NCBI RefSeq assembly: GCF_016722895.1
Contig: NZ_JAEQNA010000004.1
Location: 186,001-250,000, forward strand
Direction of reading: 5' to 3'
Length of the DNA stretch: 64,000 nucleotides
DNA from: Ramlibacter aurantiacus
Lineage (GTDB): Bacteria > Pseudomonadota > Gammaproteobacteria > Burkholderiales > Burkholderiaceae_C
Positions 8,911 to 20,643 of the stretch are shown one piece after another. The first letter of the stretch is position 1, and the number at the start of each line of letters is the position of its first letter. Below the pieces are notes generated by a model. That model searched no databases. It saw only the letters and a list, made by a program, of their open reading frames with translations, and was not told the DNA's origin. The position numbers and the translations under genes were made by a program.

Positions 8911-9387
8911 ATGCAAATCGGAAAAGACACGGTGGTCACGATGCTTTGCCGCATCAGTGACGAGAAGGGGCAGCTGATCCAGGACGGCAAGCAGCCCATG
9001 GCCTACCTGCACGGGGGGTATGACAACACCTTCCCGAAGATCGAGCAGGCCCTGGACGGCCGCCAGGTCGGCGACCAGGTCTCGCTGGTGCTGGCGGCGG
9101 CCGACGCCTTCGGTGAGCGCGACGAGGCCCTGGTGCGCACCTTGCCCAAGCGCGAGTTCCCTCCCGGCGTGAAGGTCGGCGGCCAGCTCCAGCTGCCCGG
9201 GCCCGACGGTCTGCCGCGCCCCTACACGGTGGCGAAGATCAAGGGGGACACCGTGCACCTGGATGGCAACCACCCCTTGGCCGGGCACACCCTCAAGCTG
9301 GCGATCAAGGTCGCCGGGCTGCGGCCGGCCAGCGCCGAGGAACTCGCCCATCGCCATGTCCACGGCGAGGGTGGACATCACCACTGA
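8911..9387 (+). CDS. FKBP-type peptidyl-prolyl isomerase, SlyD-like
   Basis: A 158-residue cytoplasmic FKBP of the SlyD type with an inserted chaperone flap: the prolyl isomerase half has MAYLHGGYDNTFPKIEQALDG and VSLVLAAADAFGERDEALV, the flap lies around residues 75-120, and strand NHPLAGHTLKLAIKV closes the domain. The C-terminus is His-rich (AHRHVHGEGGHHH), as in SlyD, which binds nickel and other metals. It probably helps protein folding and metal delivery. It is convergent with the homospermidine synthase gene. Confidence 0.9.
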   Translation: MQIGKDTVVTMLCRISDEKGQLIQDGKQPMAYLHGGYDNTFPKIEQALDGRQVGDQVSLVLAAADAFGERDEALVRTLPKREFPPGVKVGGQLQLPGPDGLPRPYTVAKIKGDTVHLDGNHPLAGHTLKLAIKVAGLRPASAEELAHRHVHGEGGHHH

Positions 9388-9396
9388 GCCCGGCGC

Positions 9397-10833
9397 CTAC
9401 GACACCCTGAAGTTAACGAACTGCCAGGGGTCGCTGGTGTCCATCGGCTCGTCGAACAGGCGGCCCCGGCCGAGCAGCGGGTTCCATTCGCCCCAGCTGC
9501 CGACCAGCTCGCCCAGGTAGGGGCGCGCCACGTCCAGCACCAGCCGGTGATCCAGGTCCTCCGGCTCGACCACGCCGGCTTGCGGATGCCGCAAGGCCCA
9601 CTGCATGCCGCCCAGGATGCCCGCCACCACCTGCAGCGAGGTGGCGTTGCTCTCTGGCGTGATCGACCGCGCCTGCTCGATGGCGAGGCGGGAACCGAAC
9701 CAGTAGACACCCTTGGGGTGGCCCATGAGCAGCACGCCCAGCTCGTCGATGCCGCCGTCGATCTCGTCGCGCAGGATGCGGGTGCGCGCCGGCTCGGCCC
9801 ACTCCCGGCCGGCCATCTCATGGATGGACAGCACCGCGTCGTCGCACGGGTGGTAGGCGTAGTGGACGGTGGGACGGTAGACCAGGGCGCCGTTGTCCTC
9901 CACGCTCAGGTAGTCGGCCAGCGAAATCGACTCGGCATGGGTGACCAGGAAGCCGTGGTAGGTCCCCTGCAGGGGCGTCCAGCTACGCACCCGCGTGGAC
10001 AGGCCCGGCCGGGCCAGCGCGATCGCCGCACCGCAGCCGCCCTCGTGGCGCATCGCATCGACCGGCCAATGCTTCTCATGGGATCCCCAGCCCAGCTCGG
10101 CGGGCTGCCGACCTTCGTCGATGAAGGCCTGCACCGACCAGGTATTGACGAACTCGTCCGGCAGCCGGCGGCGCGTCGCCGACTGGGTGTCCCGCTCGGC
10201 CACGTGGATCACCCGCACGCCCAGCCTGCGGGCCAGGCTCGCCCATGCTTCGCGGCTGTCCGGCGTGCGCGCCTGCAGGCCGGTCTCGCGTGCCATCTGC
10301 AGCAACGCTTCCTTGGCGAAGATCGACACCAGCCCGGGGTTGGCGCCCTGGGTCATCACCGCCGCGGGACCGGGACCGAGTTCACGCCGCAGCCGCAGCA
10401 TGTCCTCTCGCAGCGCGTAGTTGCTGCGGCGGGTAGGCGGCAGCTCGGGGTTGTCGTACACGCCGGCCCAGGGCTCGGTGCAGGTGTCCAGGTAGAACGC
10501 GCCGGCCCGCCGGCACAAGCGCACCAGTGCCAGGCTGGCCACATTCACCGAGAGGTTGAGCACGAAGTCACCCGGCGCCAGCAGGGGCTCGAGCACGGCG
10601 TCCAGGTTGTCCGGCGCCAGCGGCGTCTGATGGGAGGCCACACCCCAGCGCTGCGCCACGGCGCGCTCGGCGGCATGGGCGTGGATGACGGTGATGCGCT
10701 CGGGCCGCACGCCGACGCGCTGCAGCAGCACGGGCAAGGCGGCCTGGCCGATGCTTCCCAGGCCGATCATCACCAGCCTGCCGGGCAGCCGAAGGTCGCG
10801 CGGGCCGGGGCCGGGTAGGTCGGATGGCTGCAT
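9397..10833 (-). CDS. hss: Homospermidine synthase
   Basis: The 478-residue enzyme makes sym-homospermidine by NAD-dependent transfer of an aminobutyl group between two putrescines, or from spermidine to putrescine. Seen: the N-terminal Rossmann motif VMIGLGSIGQAALPVL, the conserved FVLNLSVNVASLALVRLC, YLDTCTEPWAGVYDNPELPP, and MTQGANPGLVSIFAKEAL. The ATG at 10833 is preceded by AAGGAG, and the protein starts MQPSDLPGPGPRDLRLPGRL. Length fits the bacterial family. It is the only clear polyamine gene here besides the SpeD-like gene 3.3 kb away. Confidence 0.93.
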   Translation of the reverse strand: MQPSDLPGPGPRDLRLPGRLVMIGLGSIGQAALPVLLQRVGVRPERITVIHAHAAERAVAQRWGVASHQTPLAPDNLDAVLEPLLAPGDFVLNLSVNVASLALVRLCRRAGAFYLDTCTEPWAGVYDNPELPPTRRSNYALREDMLRLRRELGPGPAAVMTQGANPGLVSIFAKEALLQMARETGLQARTPDSREAWASLARRLGVRVIHVAERDTQSATRRRLPDEFVNTWSVQAFIDEGRQPAELGWGSHEKHWPVDAMRHEGGCGAAIALARPGLSTRVRSWTPLQGTYHGFLVTHAESISLADYLSVEDNGALVYRPTVHYAYHPCDDAVLSIHEMAGREWAEPARTRILRDEIDGGIDELGVLLMGHPKGVYWFGSRLAIEQARSITPESNATSLQVVAGILGGMQWALRHPQAGVVEPEDLDHRLVLDVARPYLGELVGSWGEWNPLLGRGRLFDEPMDTSDPWQFVNFRVS

Positions 10834-10906
10834 GGGTCTCCTTGTTGTTCGAAAGTCGTGACGGTGCGCCTGAGGGCGCCCACCATGGTTGGATGATCGC
10901 GCAATG

Positions 10907-10930
10907 GAAAAAGCGCCCACAGGGGGCGCT
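10907..10930 (-). terminator. Intrinsic terminator after gapA
   Basis: On the minus strand AGCGCCC pairs with GGGCGCT across a five-base loop and is followed directly by a run of T. It sits 24 bp beyond the gapA stop and ends the tkt-gapA transcript. Confidence 0.85.
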
Positions 10931-10954
10931 CTTTGCGGGGGACCGGGCGCCGGC

Positions 10955-14024
<3,070 letters not shown>

Positions 14025-14139
14025 CGGGGGCAGCTCCGGGGGGAAGGCGGAAAGGTGGGGGAAACCCGGGATTTTAGCCGGGGGGCGGGTCCGGGCCCGG
14101 CCGCCCCGCGCCTGGCCAGCCTTCGTCTACAGTGCCCGG

Positions 14140-14505
14140 ATGCAAGCGGTTCACCTCATCGCCGACCTCTACCAGTGCCGGTGCGAGCGCAGCTGGTTGA
14201 CGGATGGCATGCGCCTGCGCGCGGCAGCGGCGCAGGTGCTGGACGTCTGCGGCCTGCGGCCTGCGGGTGGCGAGTGCTTCGTGTCCTTGGCGCACGGCGG
14301 CCTGGCCGGGGCTGTGCTGGCCGACAGTGCACAGCTGACCCTGCGCACCTGGCCCGCCGAGCGCAGTGTCGCGCTCGACCTGTGGATGGCTGCGGCCACC
14401 GAGGACGAGCGTGCCCTTGCGCGCCGGGTGGTGGACGCGCTGGGCGAGCTGTTCGAGCCCGAGTGGACCGAGCAACGCTCGCTGGACCGGGGAGAGGACG
14501 CTTGA
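14140..14505 (+). CDS. Divergent SpeD (AdoMet decarboxylase)-like protein
   Basis: A 121-residue protein with the outline of a prokaryotic S-adenosylmethionine decarboxylase: MQAVHLIADLYQCRCE at the N-terminus, a Gly-rich middle, then VLADSAQLTLRTWPAERSVA, which corresponds to the family's LAESHLSIHTWPE. The proton-donor His before TWP is Arg 69, the catalytic Cys position after it is Ala 84, and the only nearby serine (Ser 63) is one residue out of register with TWP. It may therefore be non-catalytic or have another activity; some SpeD relatives are known to decarboxylate ornithine or arginine. Its stop overlaps the murU-like start (TGATG), so the two are coupled. Confidence 0.75.
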   Translation: MQAVHLIADLYQCRCERSWLTDGMRLRAAAAQVLDVCGLRPAGGECFVSLAHGGLAGAVLADSAQLTLRTWPAERSVALDLWMAAATEDERALARRVVDALGELFEPEWTEQRSLDRGEDA

Positions 14506-15221
14506 TGGCACCCGCCCAGGCCATGCTGCTGGCCGCCGGCCGGGGCGAGCGCATGCGCCCCCTCACCGACACCTGCCCCAAGCCGTTGCTGGGCGTGCGA
14601 GGCAAGCCGCTGCTGCGGCACCACCTGGAGGCGCTCGCCCGCGGAGGGTTCGACCGCGTGGTGATCAACACCGCCTGGCTGGGCGACCAGATCGAGCAGG
14701 CTTTTGGCCACGCGCTGCCGCTGGCGGGGCTGGAAGAGCCGATGCGGCTGGCCTACTCGCACGAGGGGCGTGATTTCGGTGCGGCGCTGGAGACCGCGGG
14801 CGGCATCGCCCGTGCCCTGCCCCTGCTCGACGAGGTGTTCTGGATTGCCGCCGGCGATGTCTACATGCCCGGGTTCGAGTTCAGTCGTCACGCCTATGCA
14901 CGGTTTGCGAGCGGACCGACCGACGCCCACCTGTGGCTGGTGCCGAACCCGCCCCATCATCCTGGCGGCGACTTCGGCCTGGCTGCCGATGGACGCGCCT
15001 TGAACGACGCACCGGTGCGCCATACCTACTCCACCGTAGGCCTGTACCGGCGGCGCTTCTTCGATCCGCTGCCCATGGGCAACCCCGAGGGCATCAGGGC
15101 CGCCCTGGGGCCCATGCTGCGCCGGGCCATGGACAATGGCCAGGTCAGCGCCGAACTCTGGACCGGGCCCTGGACCGATGTGGGCACCCCGCAGCGCCTG
15201 GCCGAACTGAACGCAACATGA
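14505..15221 (+). CDS. murU: N-acetylmuramate alpha-1-phosphate uridylyltransferase
   Basis: A 238-residue sugar nucleotidyltransferase. It starts with the signature MLLAAGRGERMRPLTDTCPKPLL, followed by GKPLLRHHLEAL, GGFDRVVINTAWL, ETAGGI and the metal-binding GDVYM. Size and sequence style fit MurU, which joins MurNAc-1-phosphate to UTP in the peptidoglycan recycling route that also uses AmgK, encoded at 25216-26310. In Pseudomonas the two genes are adjacent; here they are 10 kb apart. A different hexose-1-phosphate substrate cannot be excluded. It overlaps both the SpeD-like gene and pepP. Confidence 0.8.
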   Translation: MAPAQAMLLAAGRGERMRPLTDTCPKPLLGVRGKPLLRHHLEALARGGFDRVVINTAWLGDQIEQAFGHALPLAGLEEPMRLAYSHEGRDFGAALETAGGIARALPLLDEVFWIAAGDVYMPGFEFSRHAYARFASGPTDAHLWLVPNPPHHPGGDFGLAADGRALNDAPVRHTYSTVGLYRRRFFDPLPMGNPEGIRAALGPMLRRAMDNGQVSAELWTGPWTDVGTPQRLAELNAT

Positions 15222-16603
15222 ACCACTCTCCCTACGCCGAACGGCGCGCCCGGGTCGCCCGGCAGATCGGTCCCGGCGGCATCGCGATCATCCCTACCGC
15301 ACCGGAGCGGCCGCGCAACCGCGACACCGACTACATCTACCGGCACGACAGCTATTTCTACTACCTCACCGGCTTCGGCGAGCCGAATGCCTGGCTGGTG
15401 ATCACCGGCGACGGGCGCAGCACGCTGTACTGCCAACCCAAGGACCTCGAGCGGGAGATCTGGGATGGCTTGCGGCTCGGTCCCGACGCCGCGCCGGCCG
15501 CCCTGGGGGTCGACGAGGCGCATTCGGTCGCCGAGCTGGAGGCCAGCCTTCCCCGGCTGCTGGAAAACCGCGAGACGGTGTGGATCCCGTTCGCCATCCA
15601 CGAGGGCCTGGAAGCGCGCGTGGCCGGTTGGCTGCAAAAGGTCCGGGCACGGGTGCGCTTTGGTGCGACCTGCCCCGAACAGCAGCGCGACCTGTGCGGC
15701 ATCCTGGACGACATGCGCCTGATCAAGGACGCGCATGAACAGGACCTGATGCGCCGGGCCGCGGCCATCAGCGCCCGAGCGCATGTGCGCGCCATGCAGC
15801 TGAGCGCCCGCATGCTGCGCGAGGGCCAGGACCTGCGCGAATACCACCTCGATGCCGAGTTGCTGCACGAGTTCCGGCGCGGCGGCTCCCAGTACCCGGC
15901 ATACGGCTCCATCGTCGCGGCCGGCGCCAACGCCTGCGTGCTGCACTACCGGGCCGACACGGCGCCGGTACGGGCGGGCGAGCTGGTGTTGATCGATGCC
16001 GGCTGCGAGCTCGATGGCTATGCCAGCGACATCACCCGCACCTTTCCGGCCAATGGCCGCTTCAGCGGAGCGCAGCGTGCGCTGTACGACCTGGTGCTGG
16101 CTTCCCAGGAAGCCGCCGTGGCCGCGACTCGGCCAGGGGCCCGCTTCACCGAGCCGCACGAGGCGAGCGTGAAGGTGCTGTCGCAGGGGCTGCTGGATCT
16201 CGGCTTGCTCGACCCCGCCAAGGTCGGAACCGTGGAGGACGTGATCGAGAAGCGCGCGTACTTCGCCTTCTACATGCATCGCACAGGGCACTGGCTGGGC
16301 ATGGACGTGCACGATTGCGGCAGCTACGTCGAACCCGGCGAGGTGGGCGAAGTGAGCGAACGGGTGGACCCGCTGTCGGGCGAGACCATCAAGAACCGGC
16401 CCAGCCGCATCCTGCGCCCGGGCATGGTGCTCACCATCGAACCCGGCCTGTACGTGCGGCCCGCCGAAGGGGTGCCCGAGCGATTCCACCACTTGGGTAT
16501 TCGCATCGAGGACGATGCGATCGTGACAGAAGCCGGCTGCGAGCTGATCACGCGCGGAGCGCCCGTGGATCCGGACGAGATTGAGGCTTTGATGCGGGCC
16601 TGA
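15218..16603 (+). CDS. pepP: Xaa-Pro aminopeptidase
   Basis: A 461-residue M24B metallopeptidase that removes N-terminal residues preceding proline. The creatinase-like N-domain includes RNRDTDYIYRHDSYFYYLTGF; the pita-bread domain has the dimanganese ligands in VLIDAGCELDGYASDITRTFP (two Asp), MHRTGHWLGMDVHD (His), VLTIEPGLYV and LGIRIEDDAIVTEAG (Glu). The ATG at 15218 overlaps the murU stop (ATGA), so translation is coupled. Length is normal for PepP. Confidence 0.95.
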   Translation: MNHSPYAERRARVARQIGPGGIAIIPTAPERPRNRDTDYIYRHDSYFYYLTGFGEPNAWLVITGDGRSTLYCQPKDLEREIWDGLRLGPDAAPAALGVDEAHSVAELEASLPRLLENRETVWIPFAIHEGLEARVAGWLQKVRARVRFGATCPEQQRDLCGILDDMRLIKDAHEQDLMRRAAAISARAHVRAMQLSARMLREGQDLREYHLDAELLHEFRRGGSQYPAYGSIVAAGANACVLHYRADTAPVRAGELVLIDAGCELDGYASDITRTFPANGRFSGAQRALYDLVLASQEAAVAATRPGARFTEPHEASVKVLSQGLLDLGLLDPAKVGTVEDVIEKRAYFAFYMHRTGHWLGMDVHDCGSYVEPGEVGEVSERVDPLSGETIKNRPSRILRPGMVLTIEPGLYVRPAEGVPERFHHLGIRIEDDAIVTEAGCELITRGAPVDPDEIEALMRA

Positions 16604-16617
16604 GCGGCAGGCTATCG

Positions 16618-16650
16618 ATTGAGTAGGTCAATCCAATTGGCCCACTCAAT
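16618..16650. promoter_or_regulatory. 33-bp near-perfect palindrome between pepP and DUF2061 gene
   Basis: Two 15-base arms (ATTGAGTAGGTCAAT and ATTGGCCCACTCAAT) match at 13 of 15 positions in inverted orientation around a 3-base centre. It lies 15 bp after the pepP stop and 44 bp before the DUF2061 start. It could be a repressor or activator operator, or an RNA hairpin ending the pepP transcript; no T-run follows, which favours an operator. Confidence 0.5.
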
Positions 16651-16693
16651 TGCGAATACCTACCATTTCGGGACGTTTCGAAAAGGAGTGTCC

Positions 16694-16930
16694 ATGGCCC
16701 GCATCGCCCTCGCTCAAGTGCCCACGTTGAAGAAGACTGCCAGTTACTACCTGCTGCACATGCTGGTCGCCATCTCGGTGGCCTACGCGGTCACCGGCAA
16801 CCTGATGCTGTCGCTCACGCTGAGCTTGGTCGAACCGACCGTGCAGGCCGTCGCGTTCTTCTTCCACGAAAAGCTCTGGGACCGGCTCGCGCACAAGCGT
16901 CCGGGGGATCTGGTGCCCGCCGCGGCCTGA
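16694..16930 (+). CDS. DUF2061 small membrane protein
   Basis: A 78-residue protein with two hydrophobic stretches (TASYYLLHMLVAISVAYAVT and LMLSLTLSLVEPTVQAVAFF) and the ending FFHEKLWDRL, which is the hallmark of DUF2061 membrane proteins. The ATG at 16694 follows AAAAGGAG at a good distance. The function is unknown. A long palindrome lies just upstream. Confidence 0.85.
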   Translation: MARIALAQVPTLKKTASYYLLHMLVAISVAYAVTGNLMLSLTLSLVEPTVQAVAFFFHEKLWDRLAHKRPGDLVPAAA

Positions 16931-17025
16931 CGGCGGCGGCGGCGGGGCCACGTCTACAATGCCCAGCCACCGCACAACAGCGCGGCCGGCGCGTGCAGTC
17001 CGGACCGCGCCCATGGAGTTCCCCG

Positions 17026-19338
17026 ATGTCCGCCACCCCCCCGGTCACGCCTGAAGACAAGCGCGCACTCCTGCGCCAGTCCGCCCTCGAGTACCACGAG
17101 TTTCCGACCCCGGGCAAGGTCGCCATCCAGGCCACCAAGCAGCTGATCAACCAGCACGACCTGTCCCTGGCTTATTCGCCCGGCGTGGCCGCTCCCTGTG
17201 AGGAGATCGTCAAGGATCCGGCCAACGCCTTCCGCTACACCAGCCGCGGCAACCTGGTGGCTGTCGTCACCAACGGCACTGCGGTGCTGGGCCTGGGCGA
17301 CATCGGTCCGCTGGCGGCCAAGCCGGTGATGGAAGGCAAGGGCGTGCTCTTCAAGAAGTTCGCCGGCATCGACGTCTTCGACATCGAGATCAACGAGAAG
17401 CACGATCTCGACAAGCTGGTCGACGTGATCGCCGCCCTCGAGCCCACCTTTGGCGGCATCAACCTGGAAGACATCAAGGCGCCCGATTGCTTCTACGTGG
17501 AACGCAAGCTGCGCGAGCGCATGAACATCCCCGTGTTCCACGACGACCAGCACGGCACGGCGATCGTCGTGGGGGCCGCCATCATCAACGGCCTGAAGGT
17601 CATCGGCAAAGACCTGCGGCAGGTGAAGCTGGTCACGTCCGGCGCGGGTGCGGCCGCGTTGGCCTGCCTGAACCTGCTGGTCAAGCTGGGCATGCCGCGC
17701 GAAAACATCTTCGCCACCGACCTGGCCGGGGTGGTCTACGAAGGCCGTACCGAGTTGATGGACGAGGACAAGGTGCAATTCGCGCAGAAGACCTCGGCCC
17801 GCACGCTGGCCGAGGTCATCGAGGGCGCCGACATCTTCCTGGGCCTGTCTGCGGGCGGTGTACTCAAGCCCGAGATGGTGCGCACCATGGCGGCCCATCC
17901 GCTGATCCTGGCGCTGGCCAATCCCAATCCCGAGATCCACCCCGAAGAAGCCAAGGCCGTGCGGCCGGACGCCATCCTGGCCACCGGCCGGACCGATTTC
18001 CCCAATCAGGTCAACAACGTCCTTTGCTTCCCGTACATCTTCCGCGGCGCGCTGGACTCCGGTGCGACGACGATCACCGACGAAATGGAGATCGCCGCCG
18101 TCCACGCGATCGCCGAGCTGGCGCAGGCCGAACAGAGCGAAGTCGTGGCCGCGGCGTACGCAGGCCAGCAGTTGGCGTTCGGACCGGAGTACCTGATCCC
18201 CAAGCCCTTCGATCCGCGGTTGATGATCAAGATCGCGCCTGCCGTCGCCCAGGCGGCCGTGGACAGTGGCGTGGCGCTGCGGCCGATTGGCGACATGGAT
18301 GCGTATCGCGAGCGACTGCAAAGCTTCGTCTACGCCTCGGGCACCACGATGAAGCCGATCATCGCGGCCGCACGAAGCGCCCCAAAGAAGCGGGTGGCCT
18401 ACTGCGAAGGCGAGGAAGAGCGGGTGCTGCGGGCCGCGCAGATCGTGGTCGACGAGGGCATCGCCCGTCCCACGCTCATCGGTCGTCCGACAGTGATCGC
18501 CCAGCGTGTGGAGAAGTTCGGCCTGCGCCTTCGAAGTGGCGACGACTACGACGTGGTCAACGTCGAGCACGACGAGCGCTACCGCGACTTCTGGCAGACC
18601 TACCACCGCATGACCGAGCGCAAGGGCGTGACGGTGCAGATGGCGAAGATCGAGATGCGCCGGCGCCTGACCCTGATCGGCTCCATGCTGCTGCACAAGG
18701 GCCAGGTCGACGGAATGATCTGCGGCACCTGGGGCGTCCCTACCCTCCACCTGCACTACATCGACCAGGTGATCGGCCGGCGCGCCGGCGTGAACACCTA
18801 TGCCTGCATGAACGGCCTGCTGCTGCCGAACCGCCAGGTTTTTCTCGTCGATACGCACGTCAACTATGACCCGACGGCCGACCAGCTGGCGGAAATCACC
18901 GTAATGGCTGCCGAAGAAATGATGCGCTTCGGCATCCGTCCCAAGGCTGCGCTGCTGTCGCACTCGAACTTCGGCAACAGCAACCAGCCCAGCGCGGTGA
19001 AGATGCGGCAGGTGTTGGACCTGCTGCGGGTCCAGGCTCCCTGGCTCGAAGTCGACGGCGAGATGCACGGAGACGTCGCGCTCGACGGCAACGCACGCCT
19101 GAAGCTCATGCCCAGCAGTTCGCTCAGCGGAGATGCCAACCTGCTGGTGATGCCGAATATCGATGCTGCCAATATTTCCTACAACCTGCTGAAGACTGCG
19201 GCCGGCGGCAACATCGCAATCGGACCGGTGCTGCTCGGCGCCGCTTTGCCGGTCCACATCCTGACCGCGAGCACGACCGTCCGGCGAATCGTCAACCTGA
19301 CCGCCCTGACGGTCGCCGACGCCAACGCGACCCGCTGA
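17026..19338 (+). CDS. maeB: NADP-dependent malic enzyme (with phosphotransacetylase-like domain)
   Basis: Oxidatively decarboxylates malate to pyruvate. The 770-residue protein has the malic domain first ([56 protein letters not shown]), an NAD(P)-binding part, and from about residue 440 a phosphotransacetylase-like C-terminal domain ([28 protein letters not shown]), the two-domain plan of MaeB. The start at 17026 has a GGAG nearby and gives the usual N-terminus. In MaeB the second domain serves allosteric control by acetyl-CoA rather than catalysis. Confidence 0.95.
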   Translation: MSATPPVTPEDKRALLRQSALEYHEFPTPGKVAIQATKQLINQHDLSLAYSPGVAAPCEEIVKDPANAFRYTSRGNLVAVVTNGTAVLGLGDIGPLAAKPVMEGKGVLFKKFAGIDVFDIEINEKHDLDKLVDVIAALEPTFGGINLEDIKAPDCFYVERKLRERMNIPVFHDDQHGTAIVVGAAIINGLKVIGKDLRQVKLVTSGAGAAALACLNLLVKLGMPRENIFATDLAGVVYEGRTELMDEDKVQFAQKTSARTLAEVIEGADIFLGLSAGGVLKPEMVRTMAAHPLILALANPNPEIHPEEAKAVRPDAILATGRTDFPNQVNNVLCFPYIFRGALDSGATTITDEMEIAAVHAIAELAQAEQSEVVAAAYAGQQLAFGPEYLIPKPFDPRLMIKIAPAVAQAAVDSGVALRPIGDMDAYRERLQSFVYASGTTMKPIIAAARSAPKKRVAYCEGEEERVLRAAQIVVDEGIARPTLIGRPTVIAQRVEKFGLRLRSGDDYDVVNVEHDERYRDFWQTYHRMTERKGVTVQMAKIEMRRRLTLIGSMLLHKGQVDGMICGTWGVPTLHLHYIDQVIGRRAGVNTYACMNGLLLPNRQVFLVDTHVNYDPTADQLAEITVMAAEEMMRFGIRPKAALLSHSNFGNSNQPSAVKMRQVLDLLRVQAPWLEVDGEMHGDVALDGNARLKLMPSSSLSGDANLLVMPNIDAANISYNLLKTAAGGNIAIGPVLLGAALPVHILTASTTVRRIVNLTALTVADANATR

Positions 19339-19519
19339 TCAATTGCGCCAGGGTCGCCGGCGTCCGCCCGTCGACAGACCCTCCAATGGCCCTGCCCACT
19401 GCTCAAAACTTGTGCATAAGCTTGCGTTTTGAACCGGGATCGGTCACACTCGCGCACTTGAATTTTCGGGGTTTTCCCGGACAGTAGTGTCCCGAAGGTC
19501 ACCATAGAAGGTCCAGTTC

Positions 19520-19912
19520 GTGCGCGGGTTTGCGAGCAAGTTTGCCCTCACTAGCGCCCTGATCGTCACGTCGCTCACAGTCCCGGTTTCGGCCAGGGAG
19601 CGCGTGGACCCGGTTTCCGGTCAGTCAGCCACCGTGGCCCTGGCCGAGCTGCCGCGGCAAGGGCGTGAAACCTACGAAATGGTCTTCCGCGGTGGGCCCT
19701 TTCCTTATGGGAAGGACGGCAGCGTTTTCGGAAATCGCGAACGCCTGCTGCCGCTGAACAAGCGGGGCTATTACCGGGAATACACCGTGAAGACACCAGG
19801 ATCGCGCGACCGGGGAGCCCGGCGCATCGTATGCGGCGGGCCGCCCAGGCAGCCACATGCGTGCTACTACACCGCAGACCATTACGCCAGTTTTCGCAAA
19901 ATTGTGGAGTGA
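19520..19912 (+). CDS. Secreted guanyl-specific (barnase-type) ribonuclease
   Basis: A 130-residue N1/T1-family RNase with a signal peptide (residues 1-25, cut likely after VSA). The mature part has GGPFPYGKDGSVFGNRE, then the catalytic elements: Glu in YYREYTV, Arg in RDRGARR, and His in YYTADHYASFRKI, the last closely resembling barnase. It should cleave RNA 3' of G outside the cytoplasm. The start is GTG at 19520. The next gene, six bases on, encodes a barstar-type inhibitor, as expected for self-protection. Confidence 0.92.
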   Translation: MRGFASKFALTSALIVTSLTVPVSARERVDPVSGQSATVALAELPRQGRETYEMVFRGGPFPYGKDGSVFGNRERLLPLNKRGYYREYTVKTPGSRDRGARRIVCGGPPRQPHACYYTADHYASFRKIVE

Positions 19913-19918
19913 ACCCGA

Positions 19919-20389
19919 ATGAAGCGGGACCTGTTCTTGAACTTGGAAAGAAACGCGGAGATGGATTCGTCCCGTCGCCTCGAGACCGGCGATACGCCGC
20001 TGAAGAACGTGCGCAACAACATCGTTCAGTCGATTCGCGCGCACCGCGTGCAAGACTTGCAAGACGCCGCCAGCAAGCTGGGGCACCACTTCCTGTACGC
20101 CAACCTCGCCACCGCCCAGAGCAAGCAGGACGTGCTCGACCTGATTGCGCAGCAGTTCATGCTGCCGGCGCACTTCGGCAAGAACTTCGATGCGCTGTAC
20201 GACTGCATGACCGACCCGGTGCACAAGTCCGGGCCGCAGCCGGGCTTCGTGGTCGTGCTGGAGCAGATCCCGGCCAACGCGAAGTTCGACAAGGAAGCAC
20301 GCGAGCAGTTGCTGGACATCTTCCGTGACACGGCCGATTACTGGGCCGACCGGAAGATACCGTTCAGGTGTTTCTATTCTTTTCTGTAG
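19919..20389 (+). CDS. Barstar-family RNase inhibitor
   Basis: A 156-residue cytoplasmic protein with the barstar core: SKQDVLDLIAQQFMLPAHFGKNFDALYDCMTDP, then FVVVLEQIP, and a C-terminal strand before RCFYSFL. In barstar the helix after the GxNLDALWD motif plugs the RNase active site. It is longer than barstar (about 90 residues) because of an N-terminal extension of about 50 residues. It is coupled to the preceding secreted RNase, whose cytoplasmic precursor it should neutralise. A perfect hairpin begins at its stop codon. Confidence 0.92.
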   Translation: MKRDLFLNLERNAEMDSSRRLETGDTPLKNVRNNIVQSIRAHRVQDLQDAASKLGHHFLYANLATAQSKQDVLDLIAQQFMLPAHFGKNFDALYDCMTDPVHKSGPQPGFVVVLEQIPANAKFDKEAREQLLDIFRDTADYWADRKIPFRCFYSFL

Positions 20390-20423
20390 CCCGCTCTGCG
20401 CAAAACAGCCAAGCAGAGCGGGC
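20389..20423 (+). terminator. Hairpin at the barstar stop codon
   Basis: GCCCGCTCTGC (20389-20399) pairs perfectly with GCAGAGCGGGC (20413-20423) across 13 bases. It begins in the last base of the stop codon. No T-run follows, so it may stabilise the 3' end or act as a Rho-type end rather than a classic terminator. Confidence 0.6.
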
Positions 20424-20466
20424 GAACGAGGCTCAAGGCGACACCGCCGCCGCGACCTCGCAGGCT

Positions 20467-20577
20467 ATGACTGAAACCGGCGAAAAGATGCCGACCGACA
20501 AGCTCGTGGACGTGTCGCCGCTGGCGCTTCGCATGAGCAGCCCCTTCAACGCGGGTTACTGGTTGGCCGCCGCCTGA
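20467..20577 (+). CDS. Doubtful small frame after barstar
   Basis: An ATG at 20467 opens a 36-codon frame (MTETGEKMPTDKLVDVSPLA, then LRMSSPFNAGYWLAAA). It has no recognisable domain and no clear ribosome binding site, and lies between two strong hairpins. It is the only candidate coding content in the 240 bp between the barstar and rsmA genes and may well be chance. Confidence 0.2.
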   Translation: MTETGEKMPTDKLVDVSPLALRMSSPFNAGYWLAAA

Positions 20578-20588
20578 CCTGACATCAC

Positions 20589-20643
20589 CTCGCCACCATG
20601 AACAAAGCCCGGGCTTGCCCCGGGCTTTGTTCATGGTGGCGAG
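20589..20643. terminator. Exceptionally long bidirectional hairpin at rsmA 3' end
   Basis: Two perfectly complementary 25-base arms (20589-20613 and 20619-20643) flank the 5-base loop CTTGC. The right arm contains the last codons and the stop of rsmA (minus strand). The site separates rsmA from the convergent barstar side and probably ends transcription from both directions, although no long T-run follows on either strand. Confidence 0.75.

Noticed and set aside
16954..19257. 767-codon minus-strand frame opposite maeB
   Set aside because: It is an antisense shadow of a clear malic enzyme gene; no domain is recognisable.
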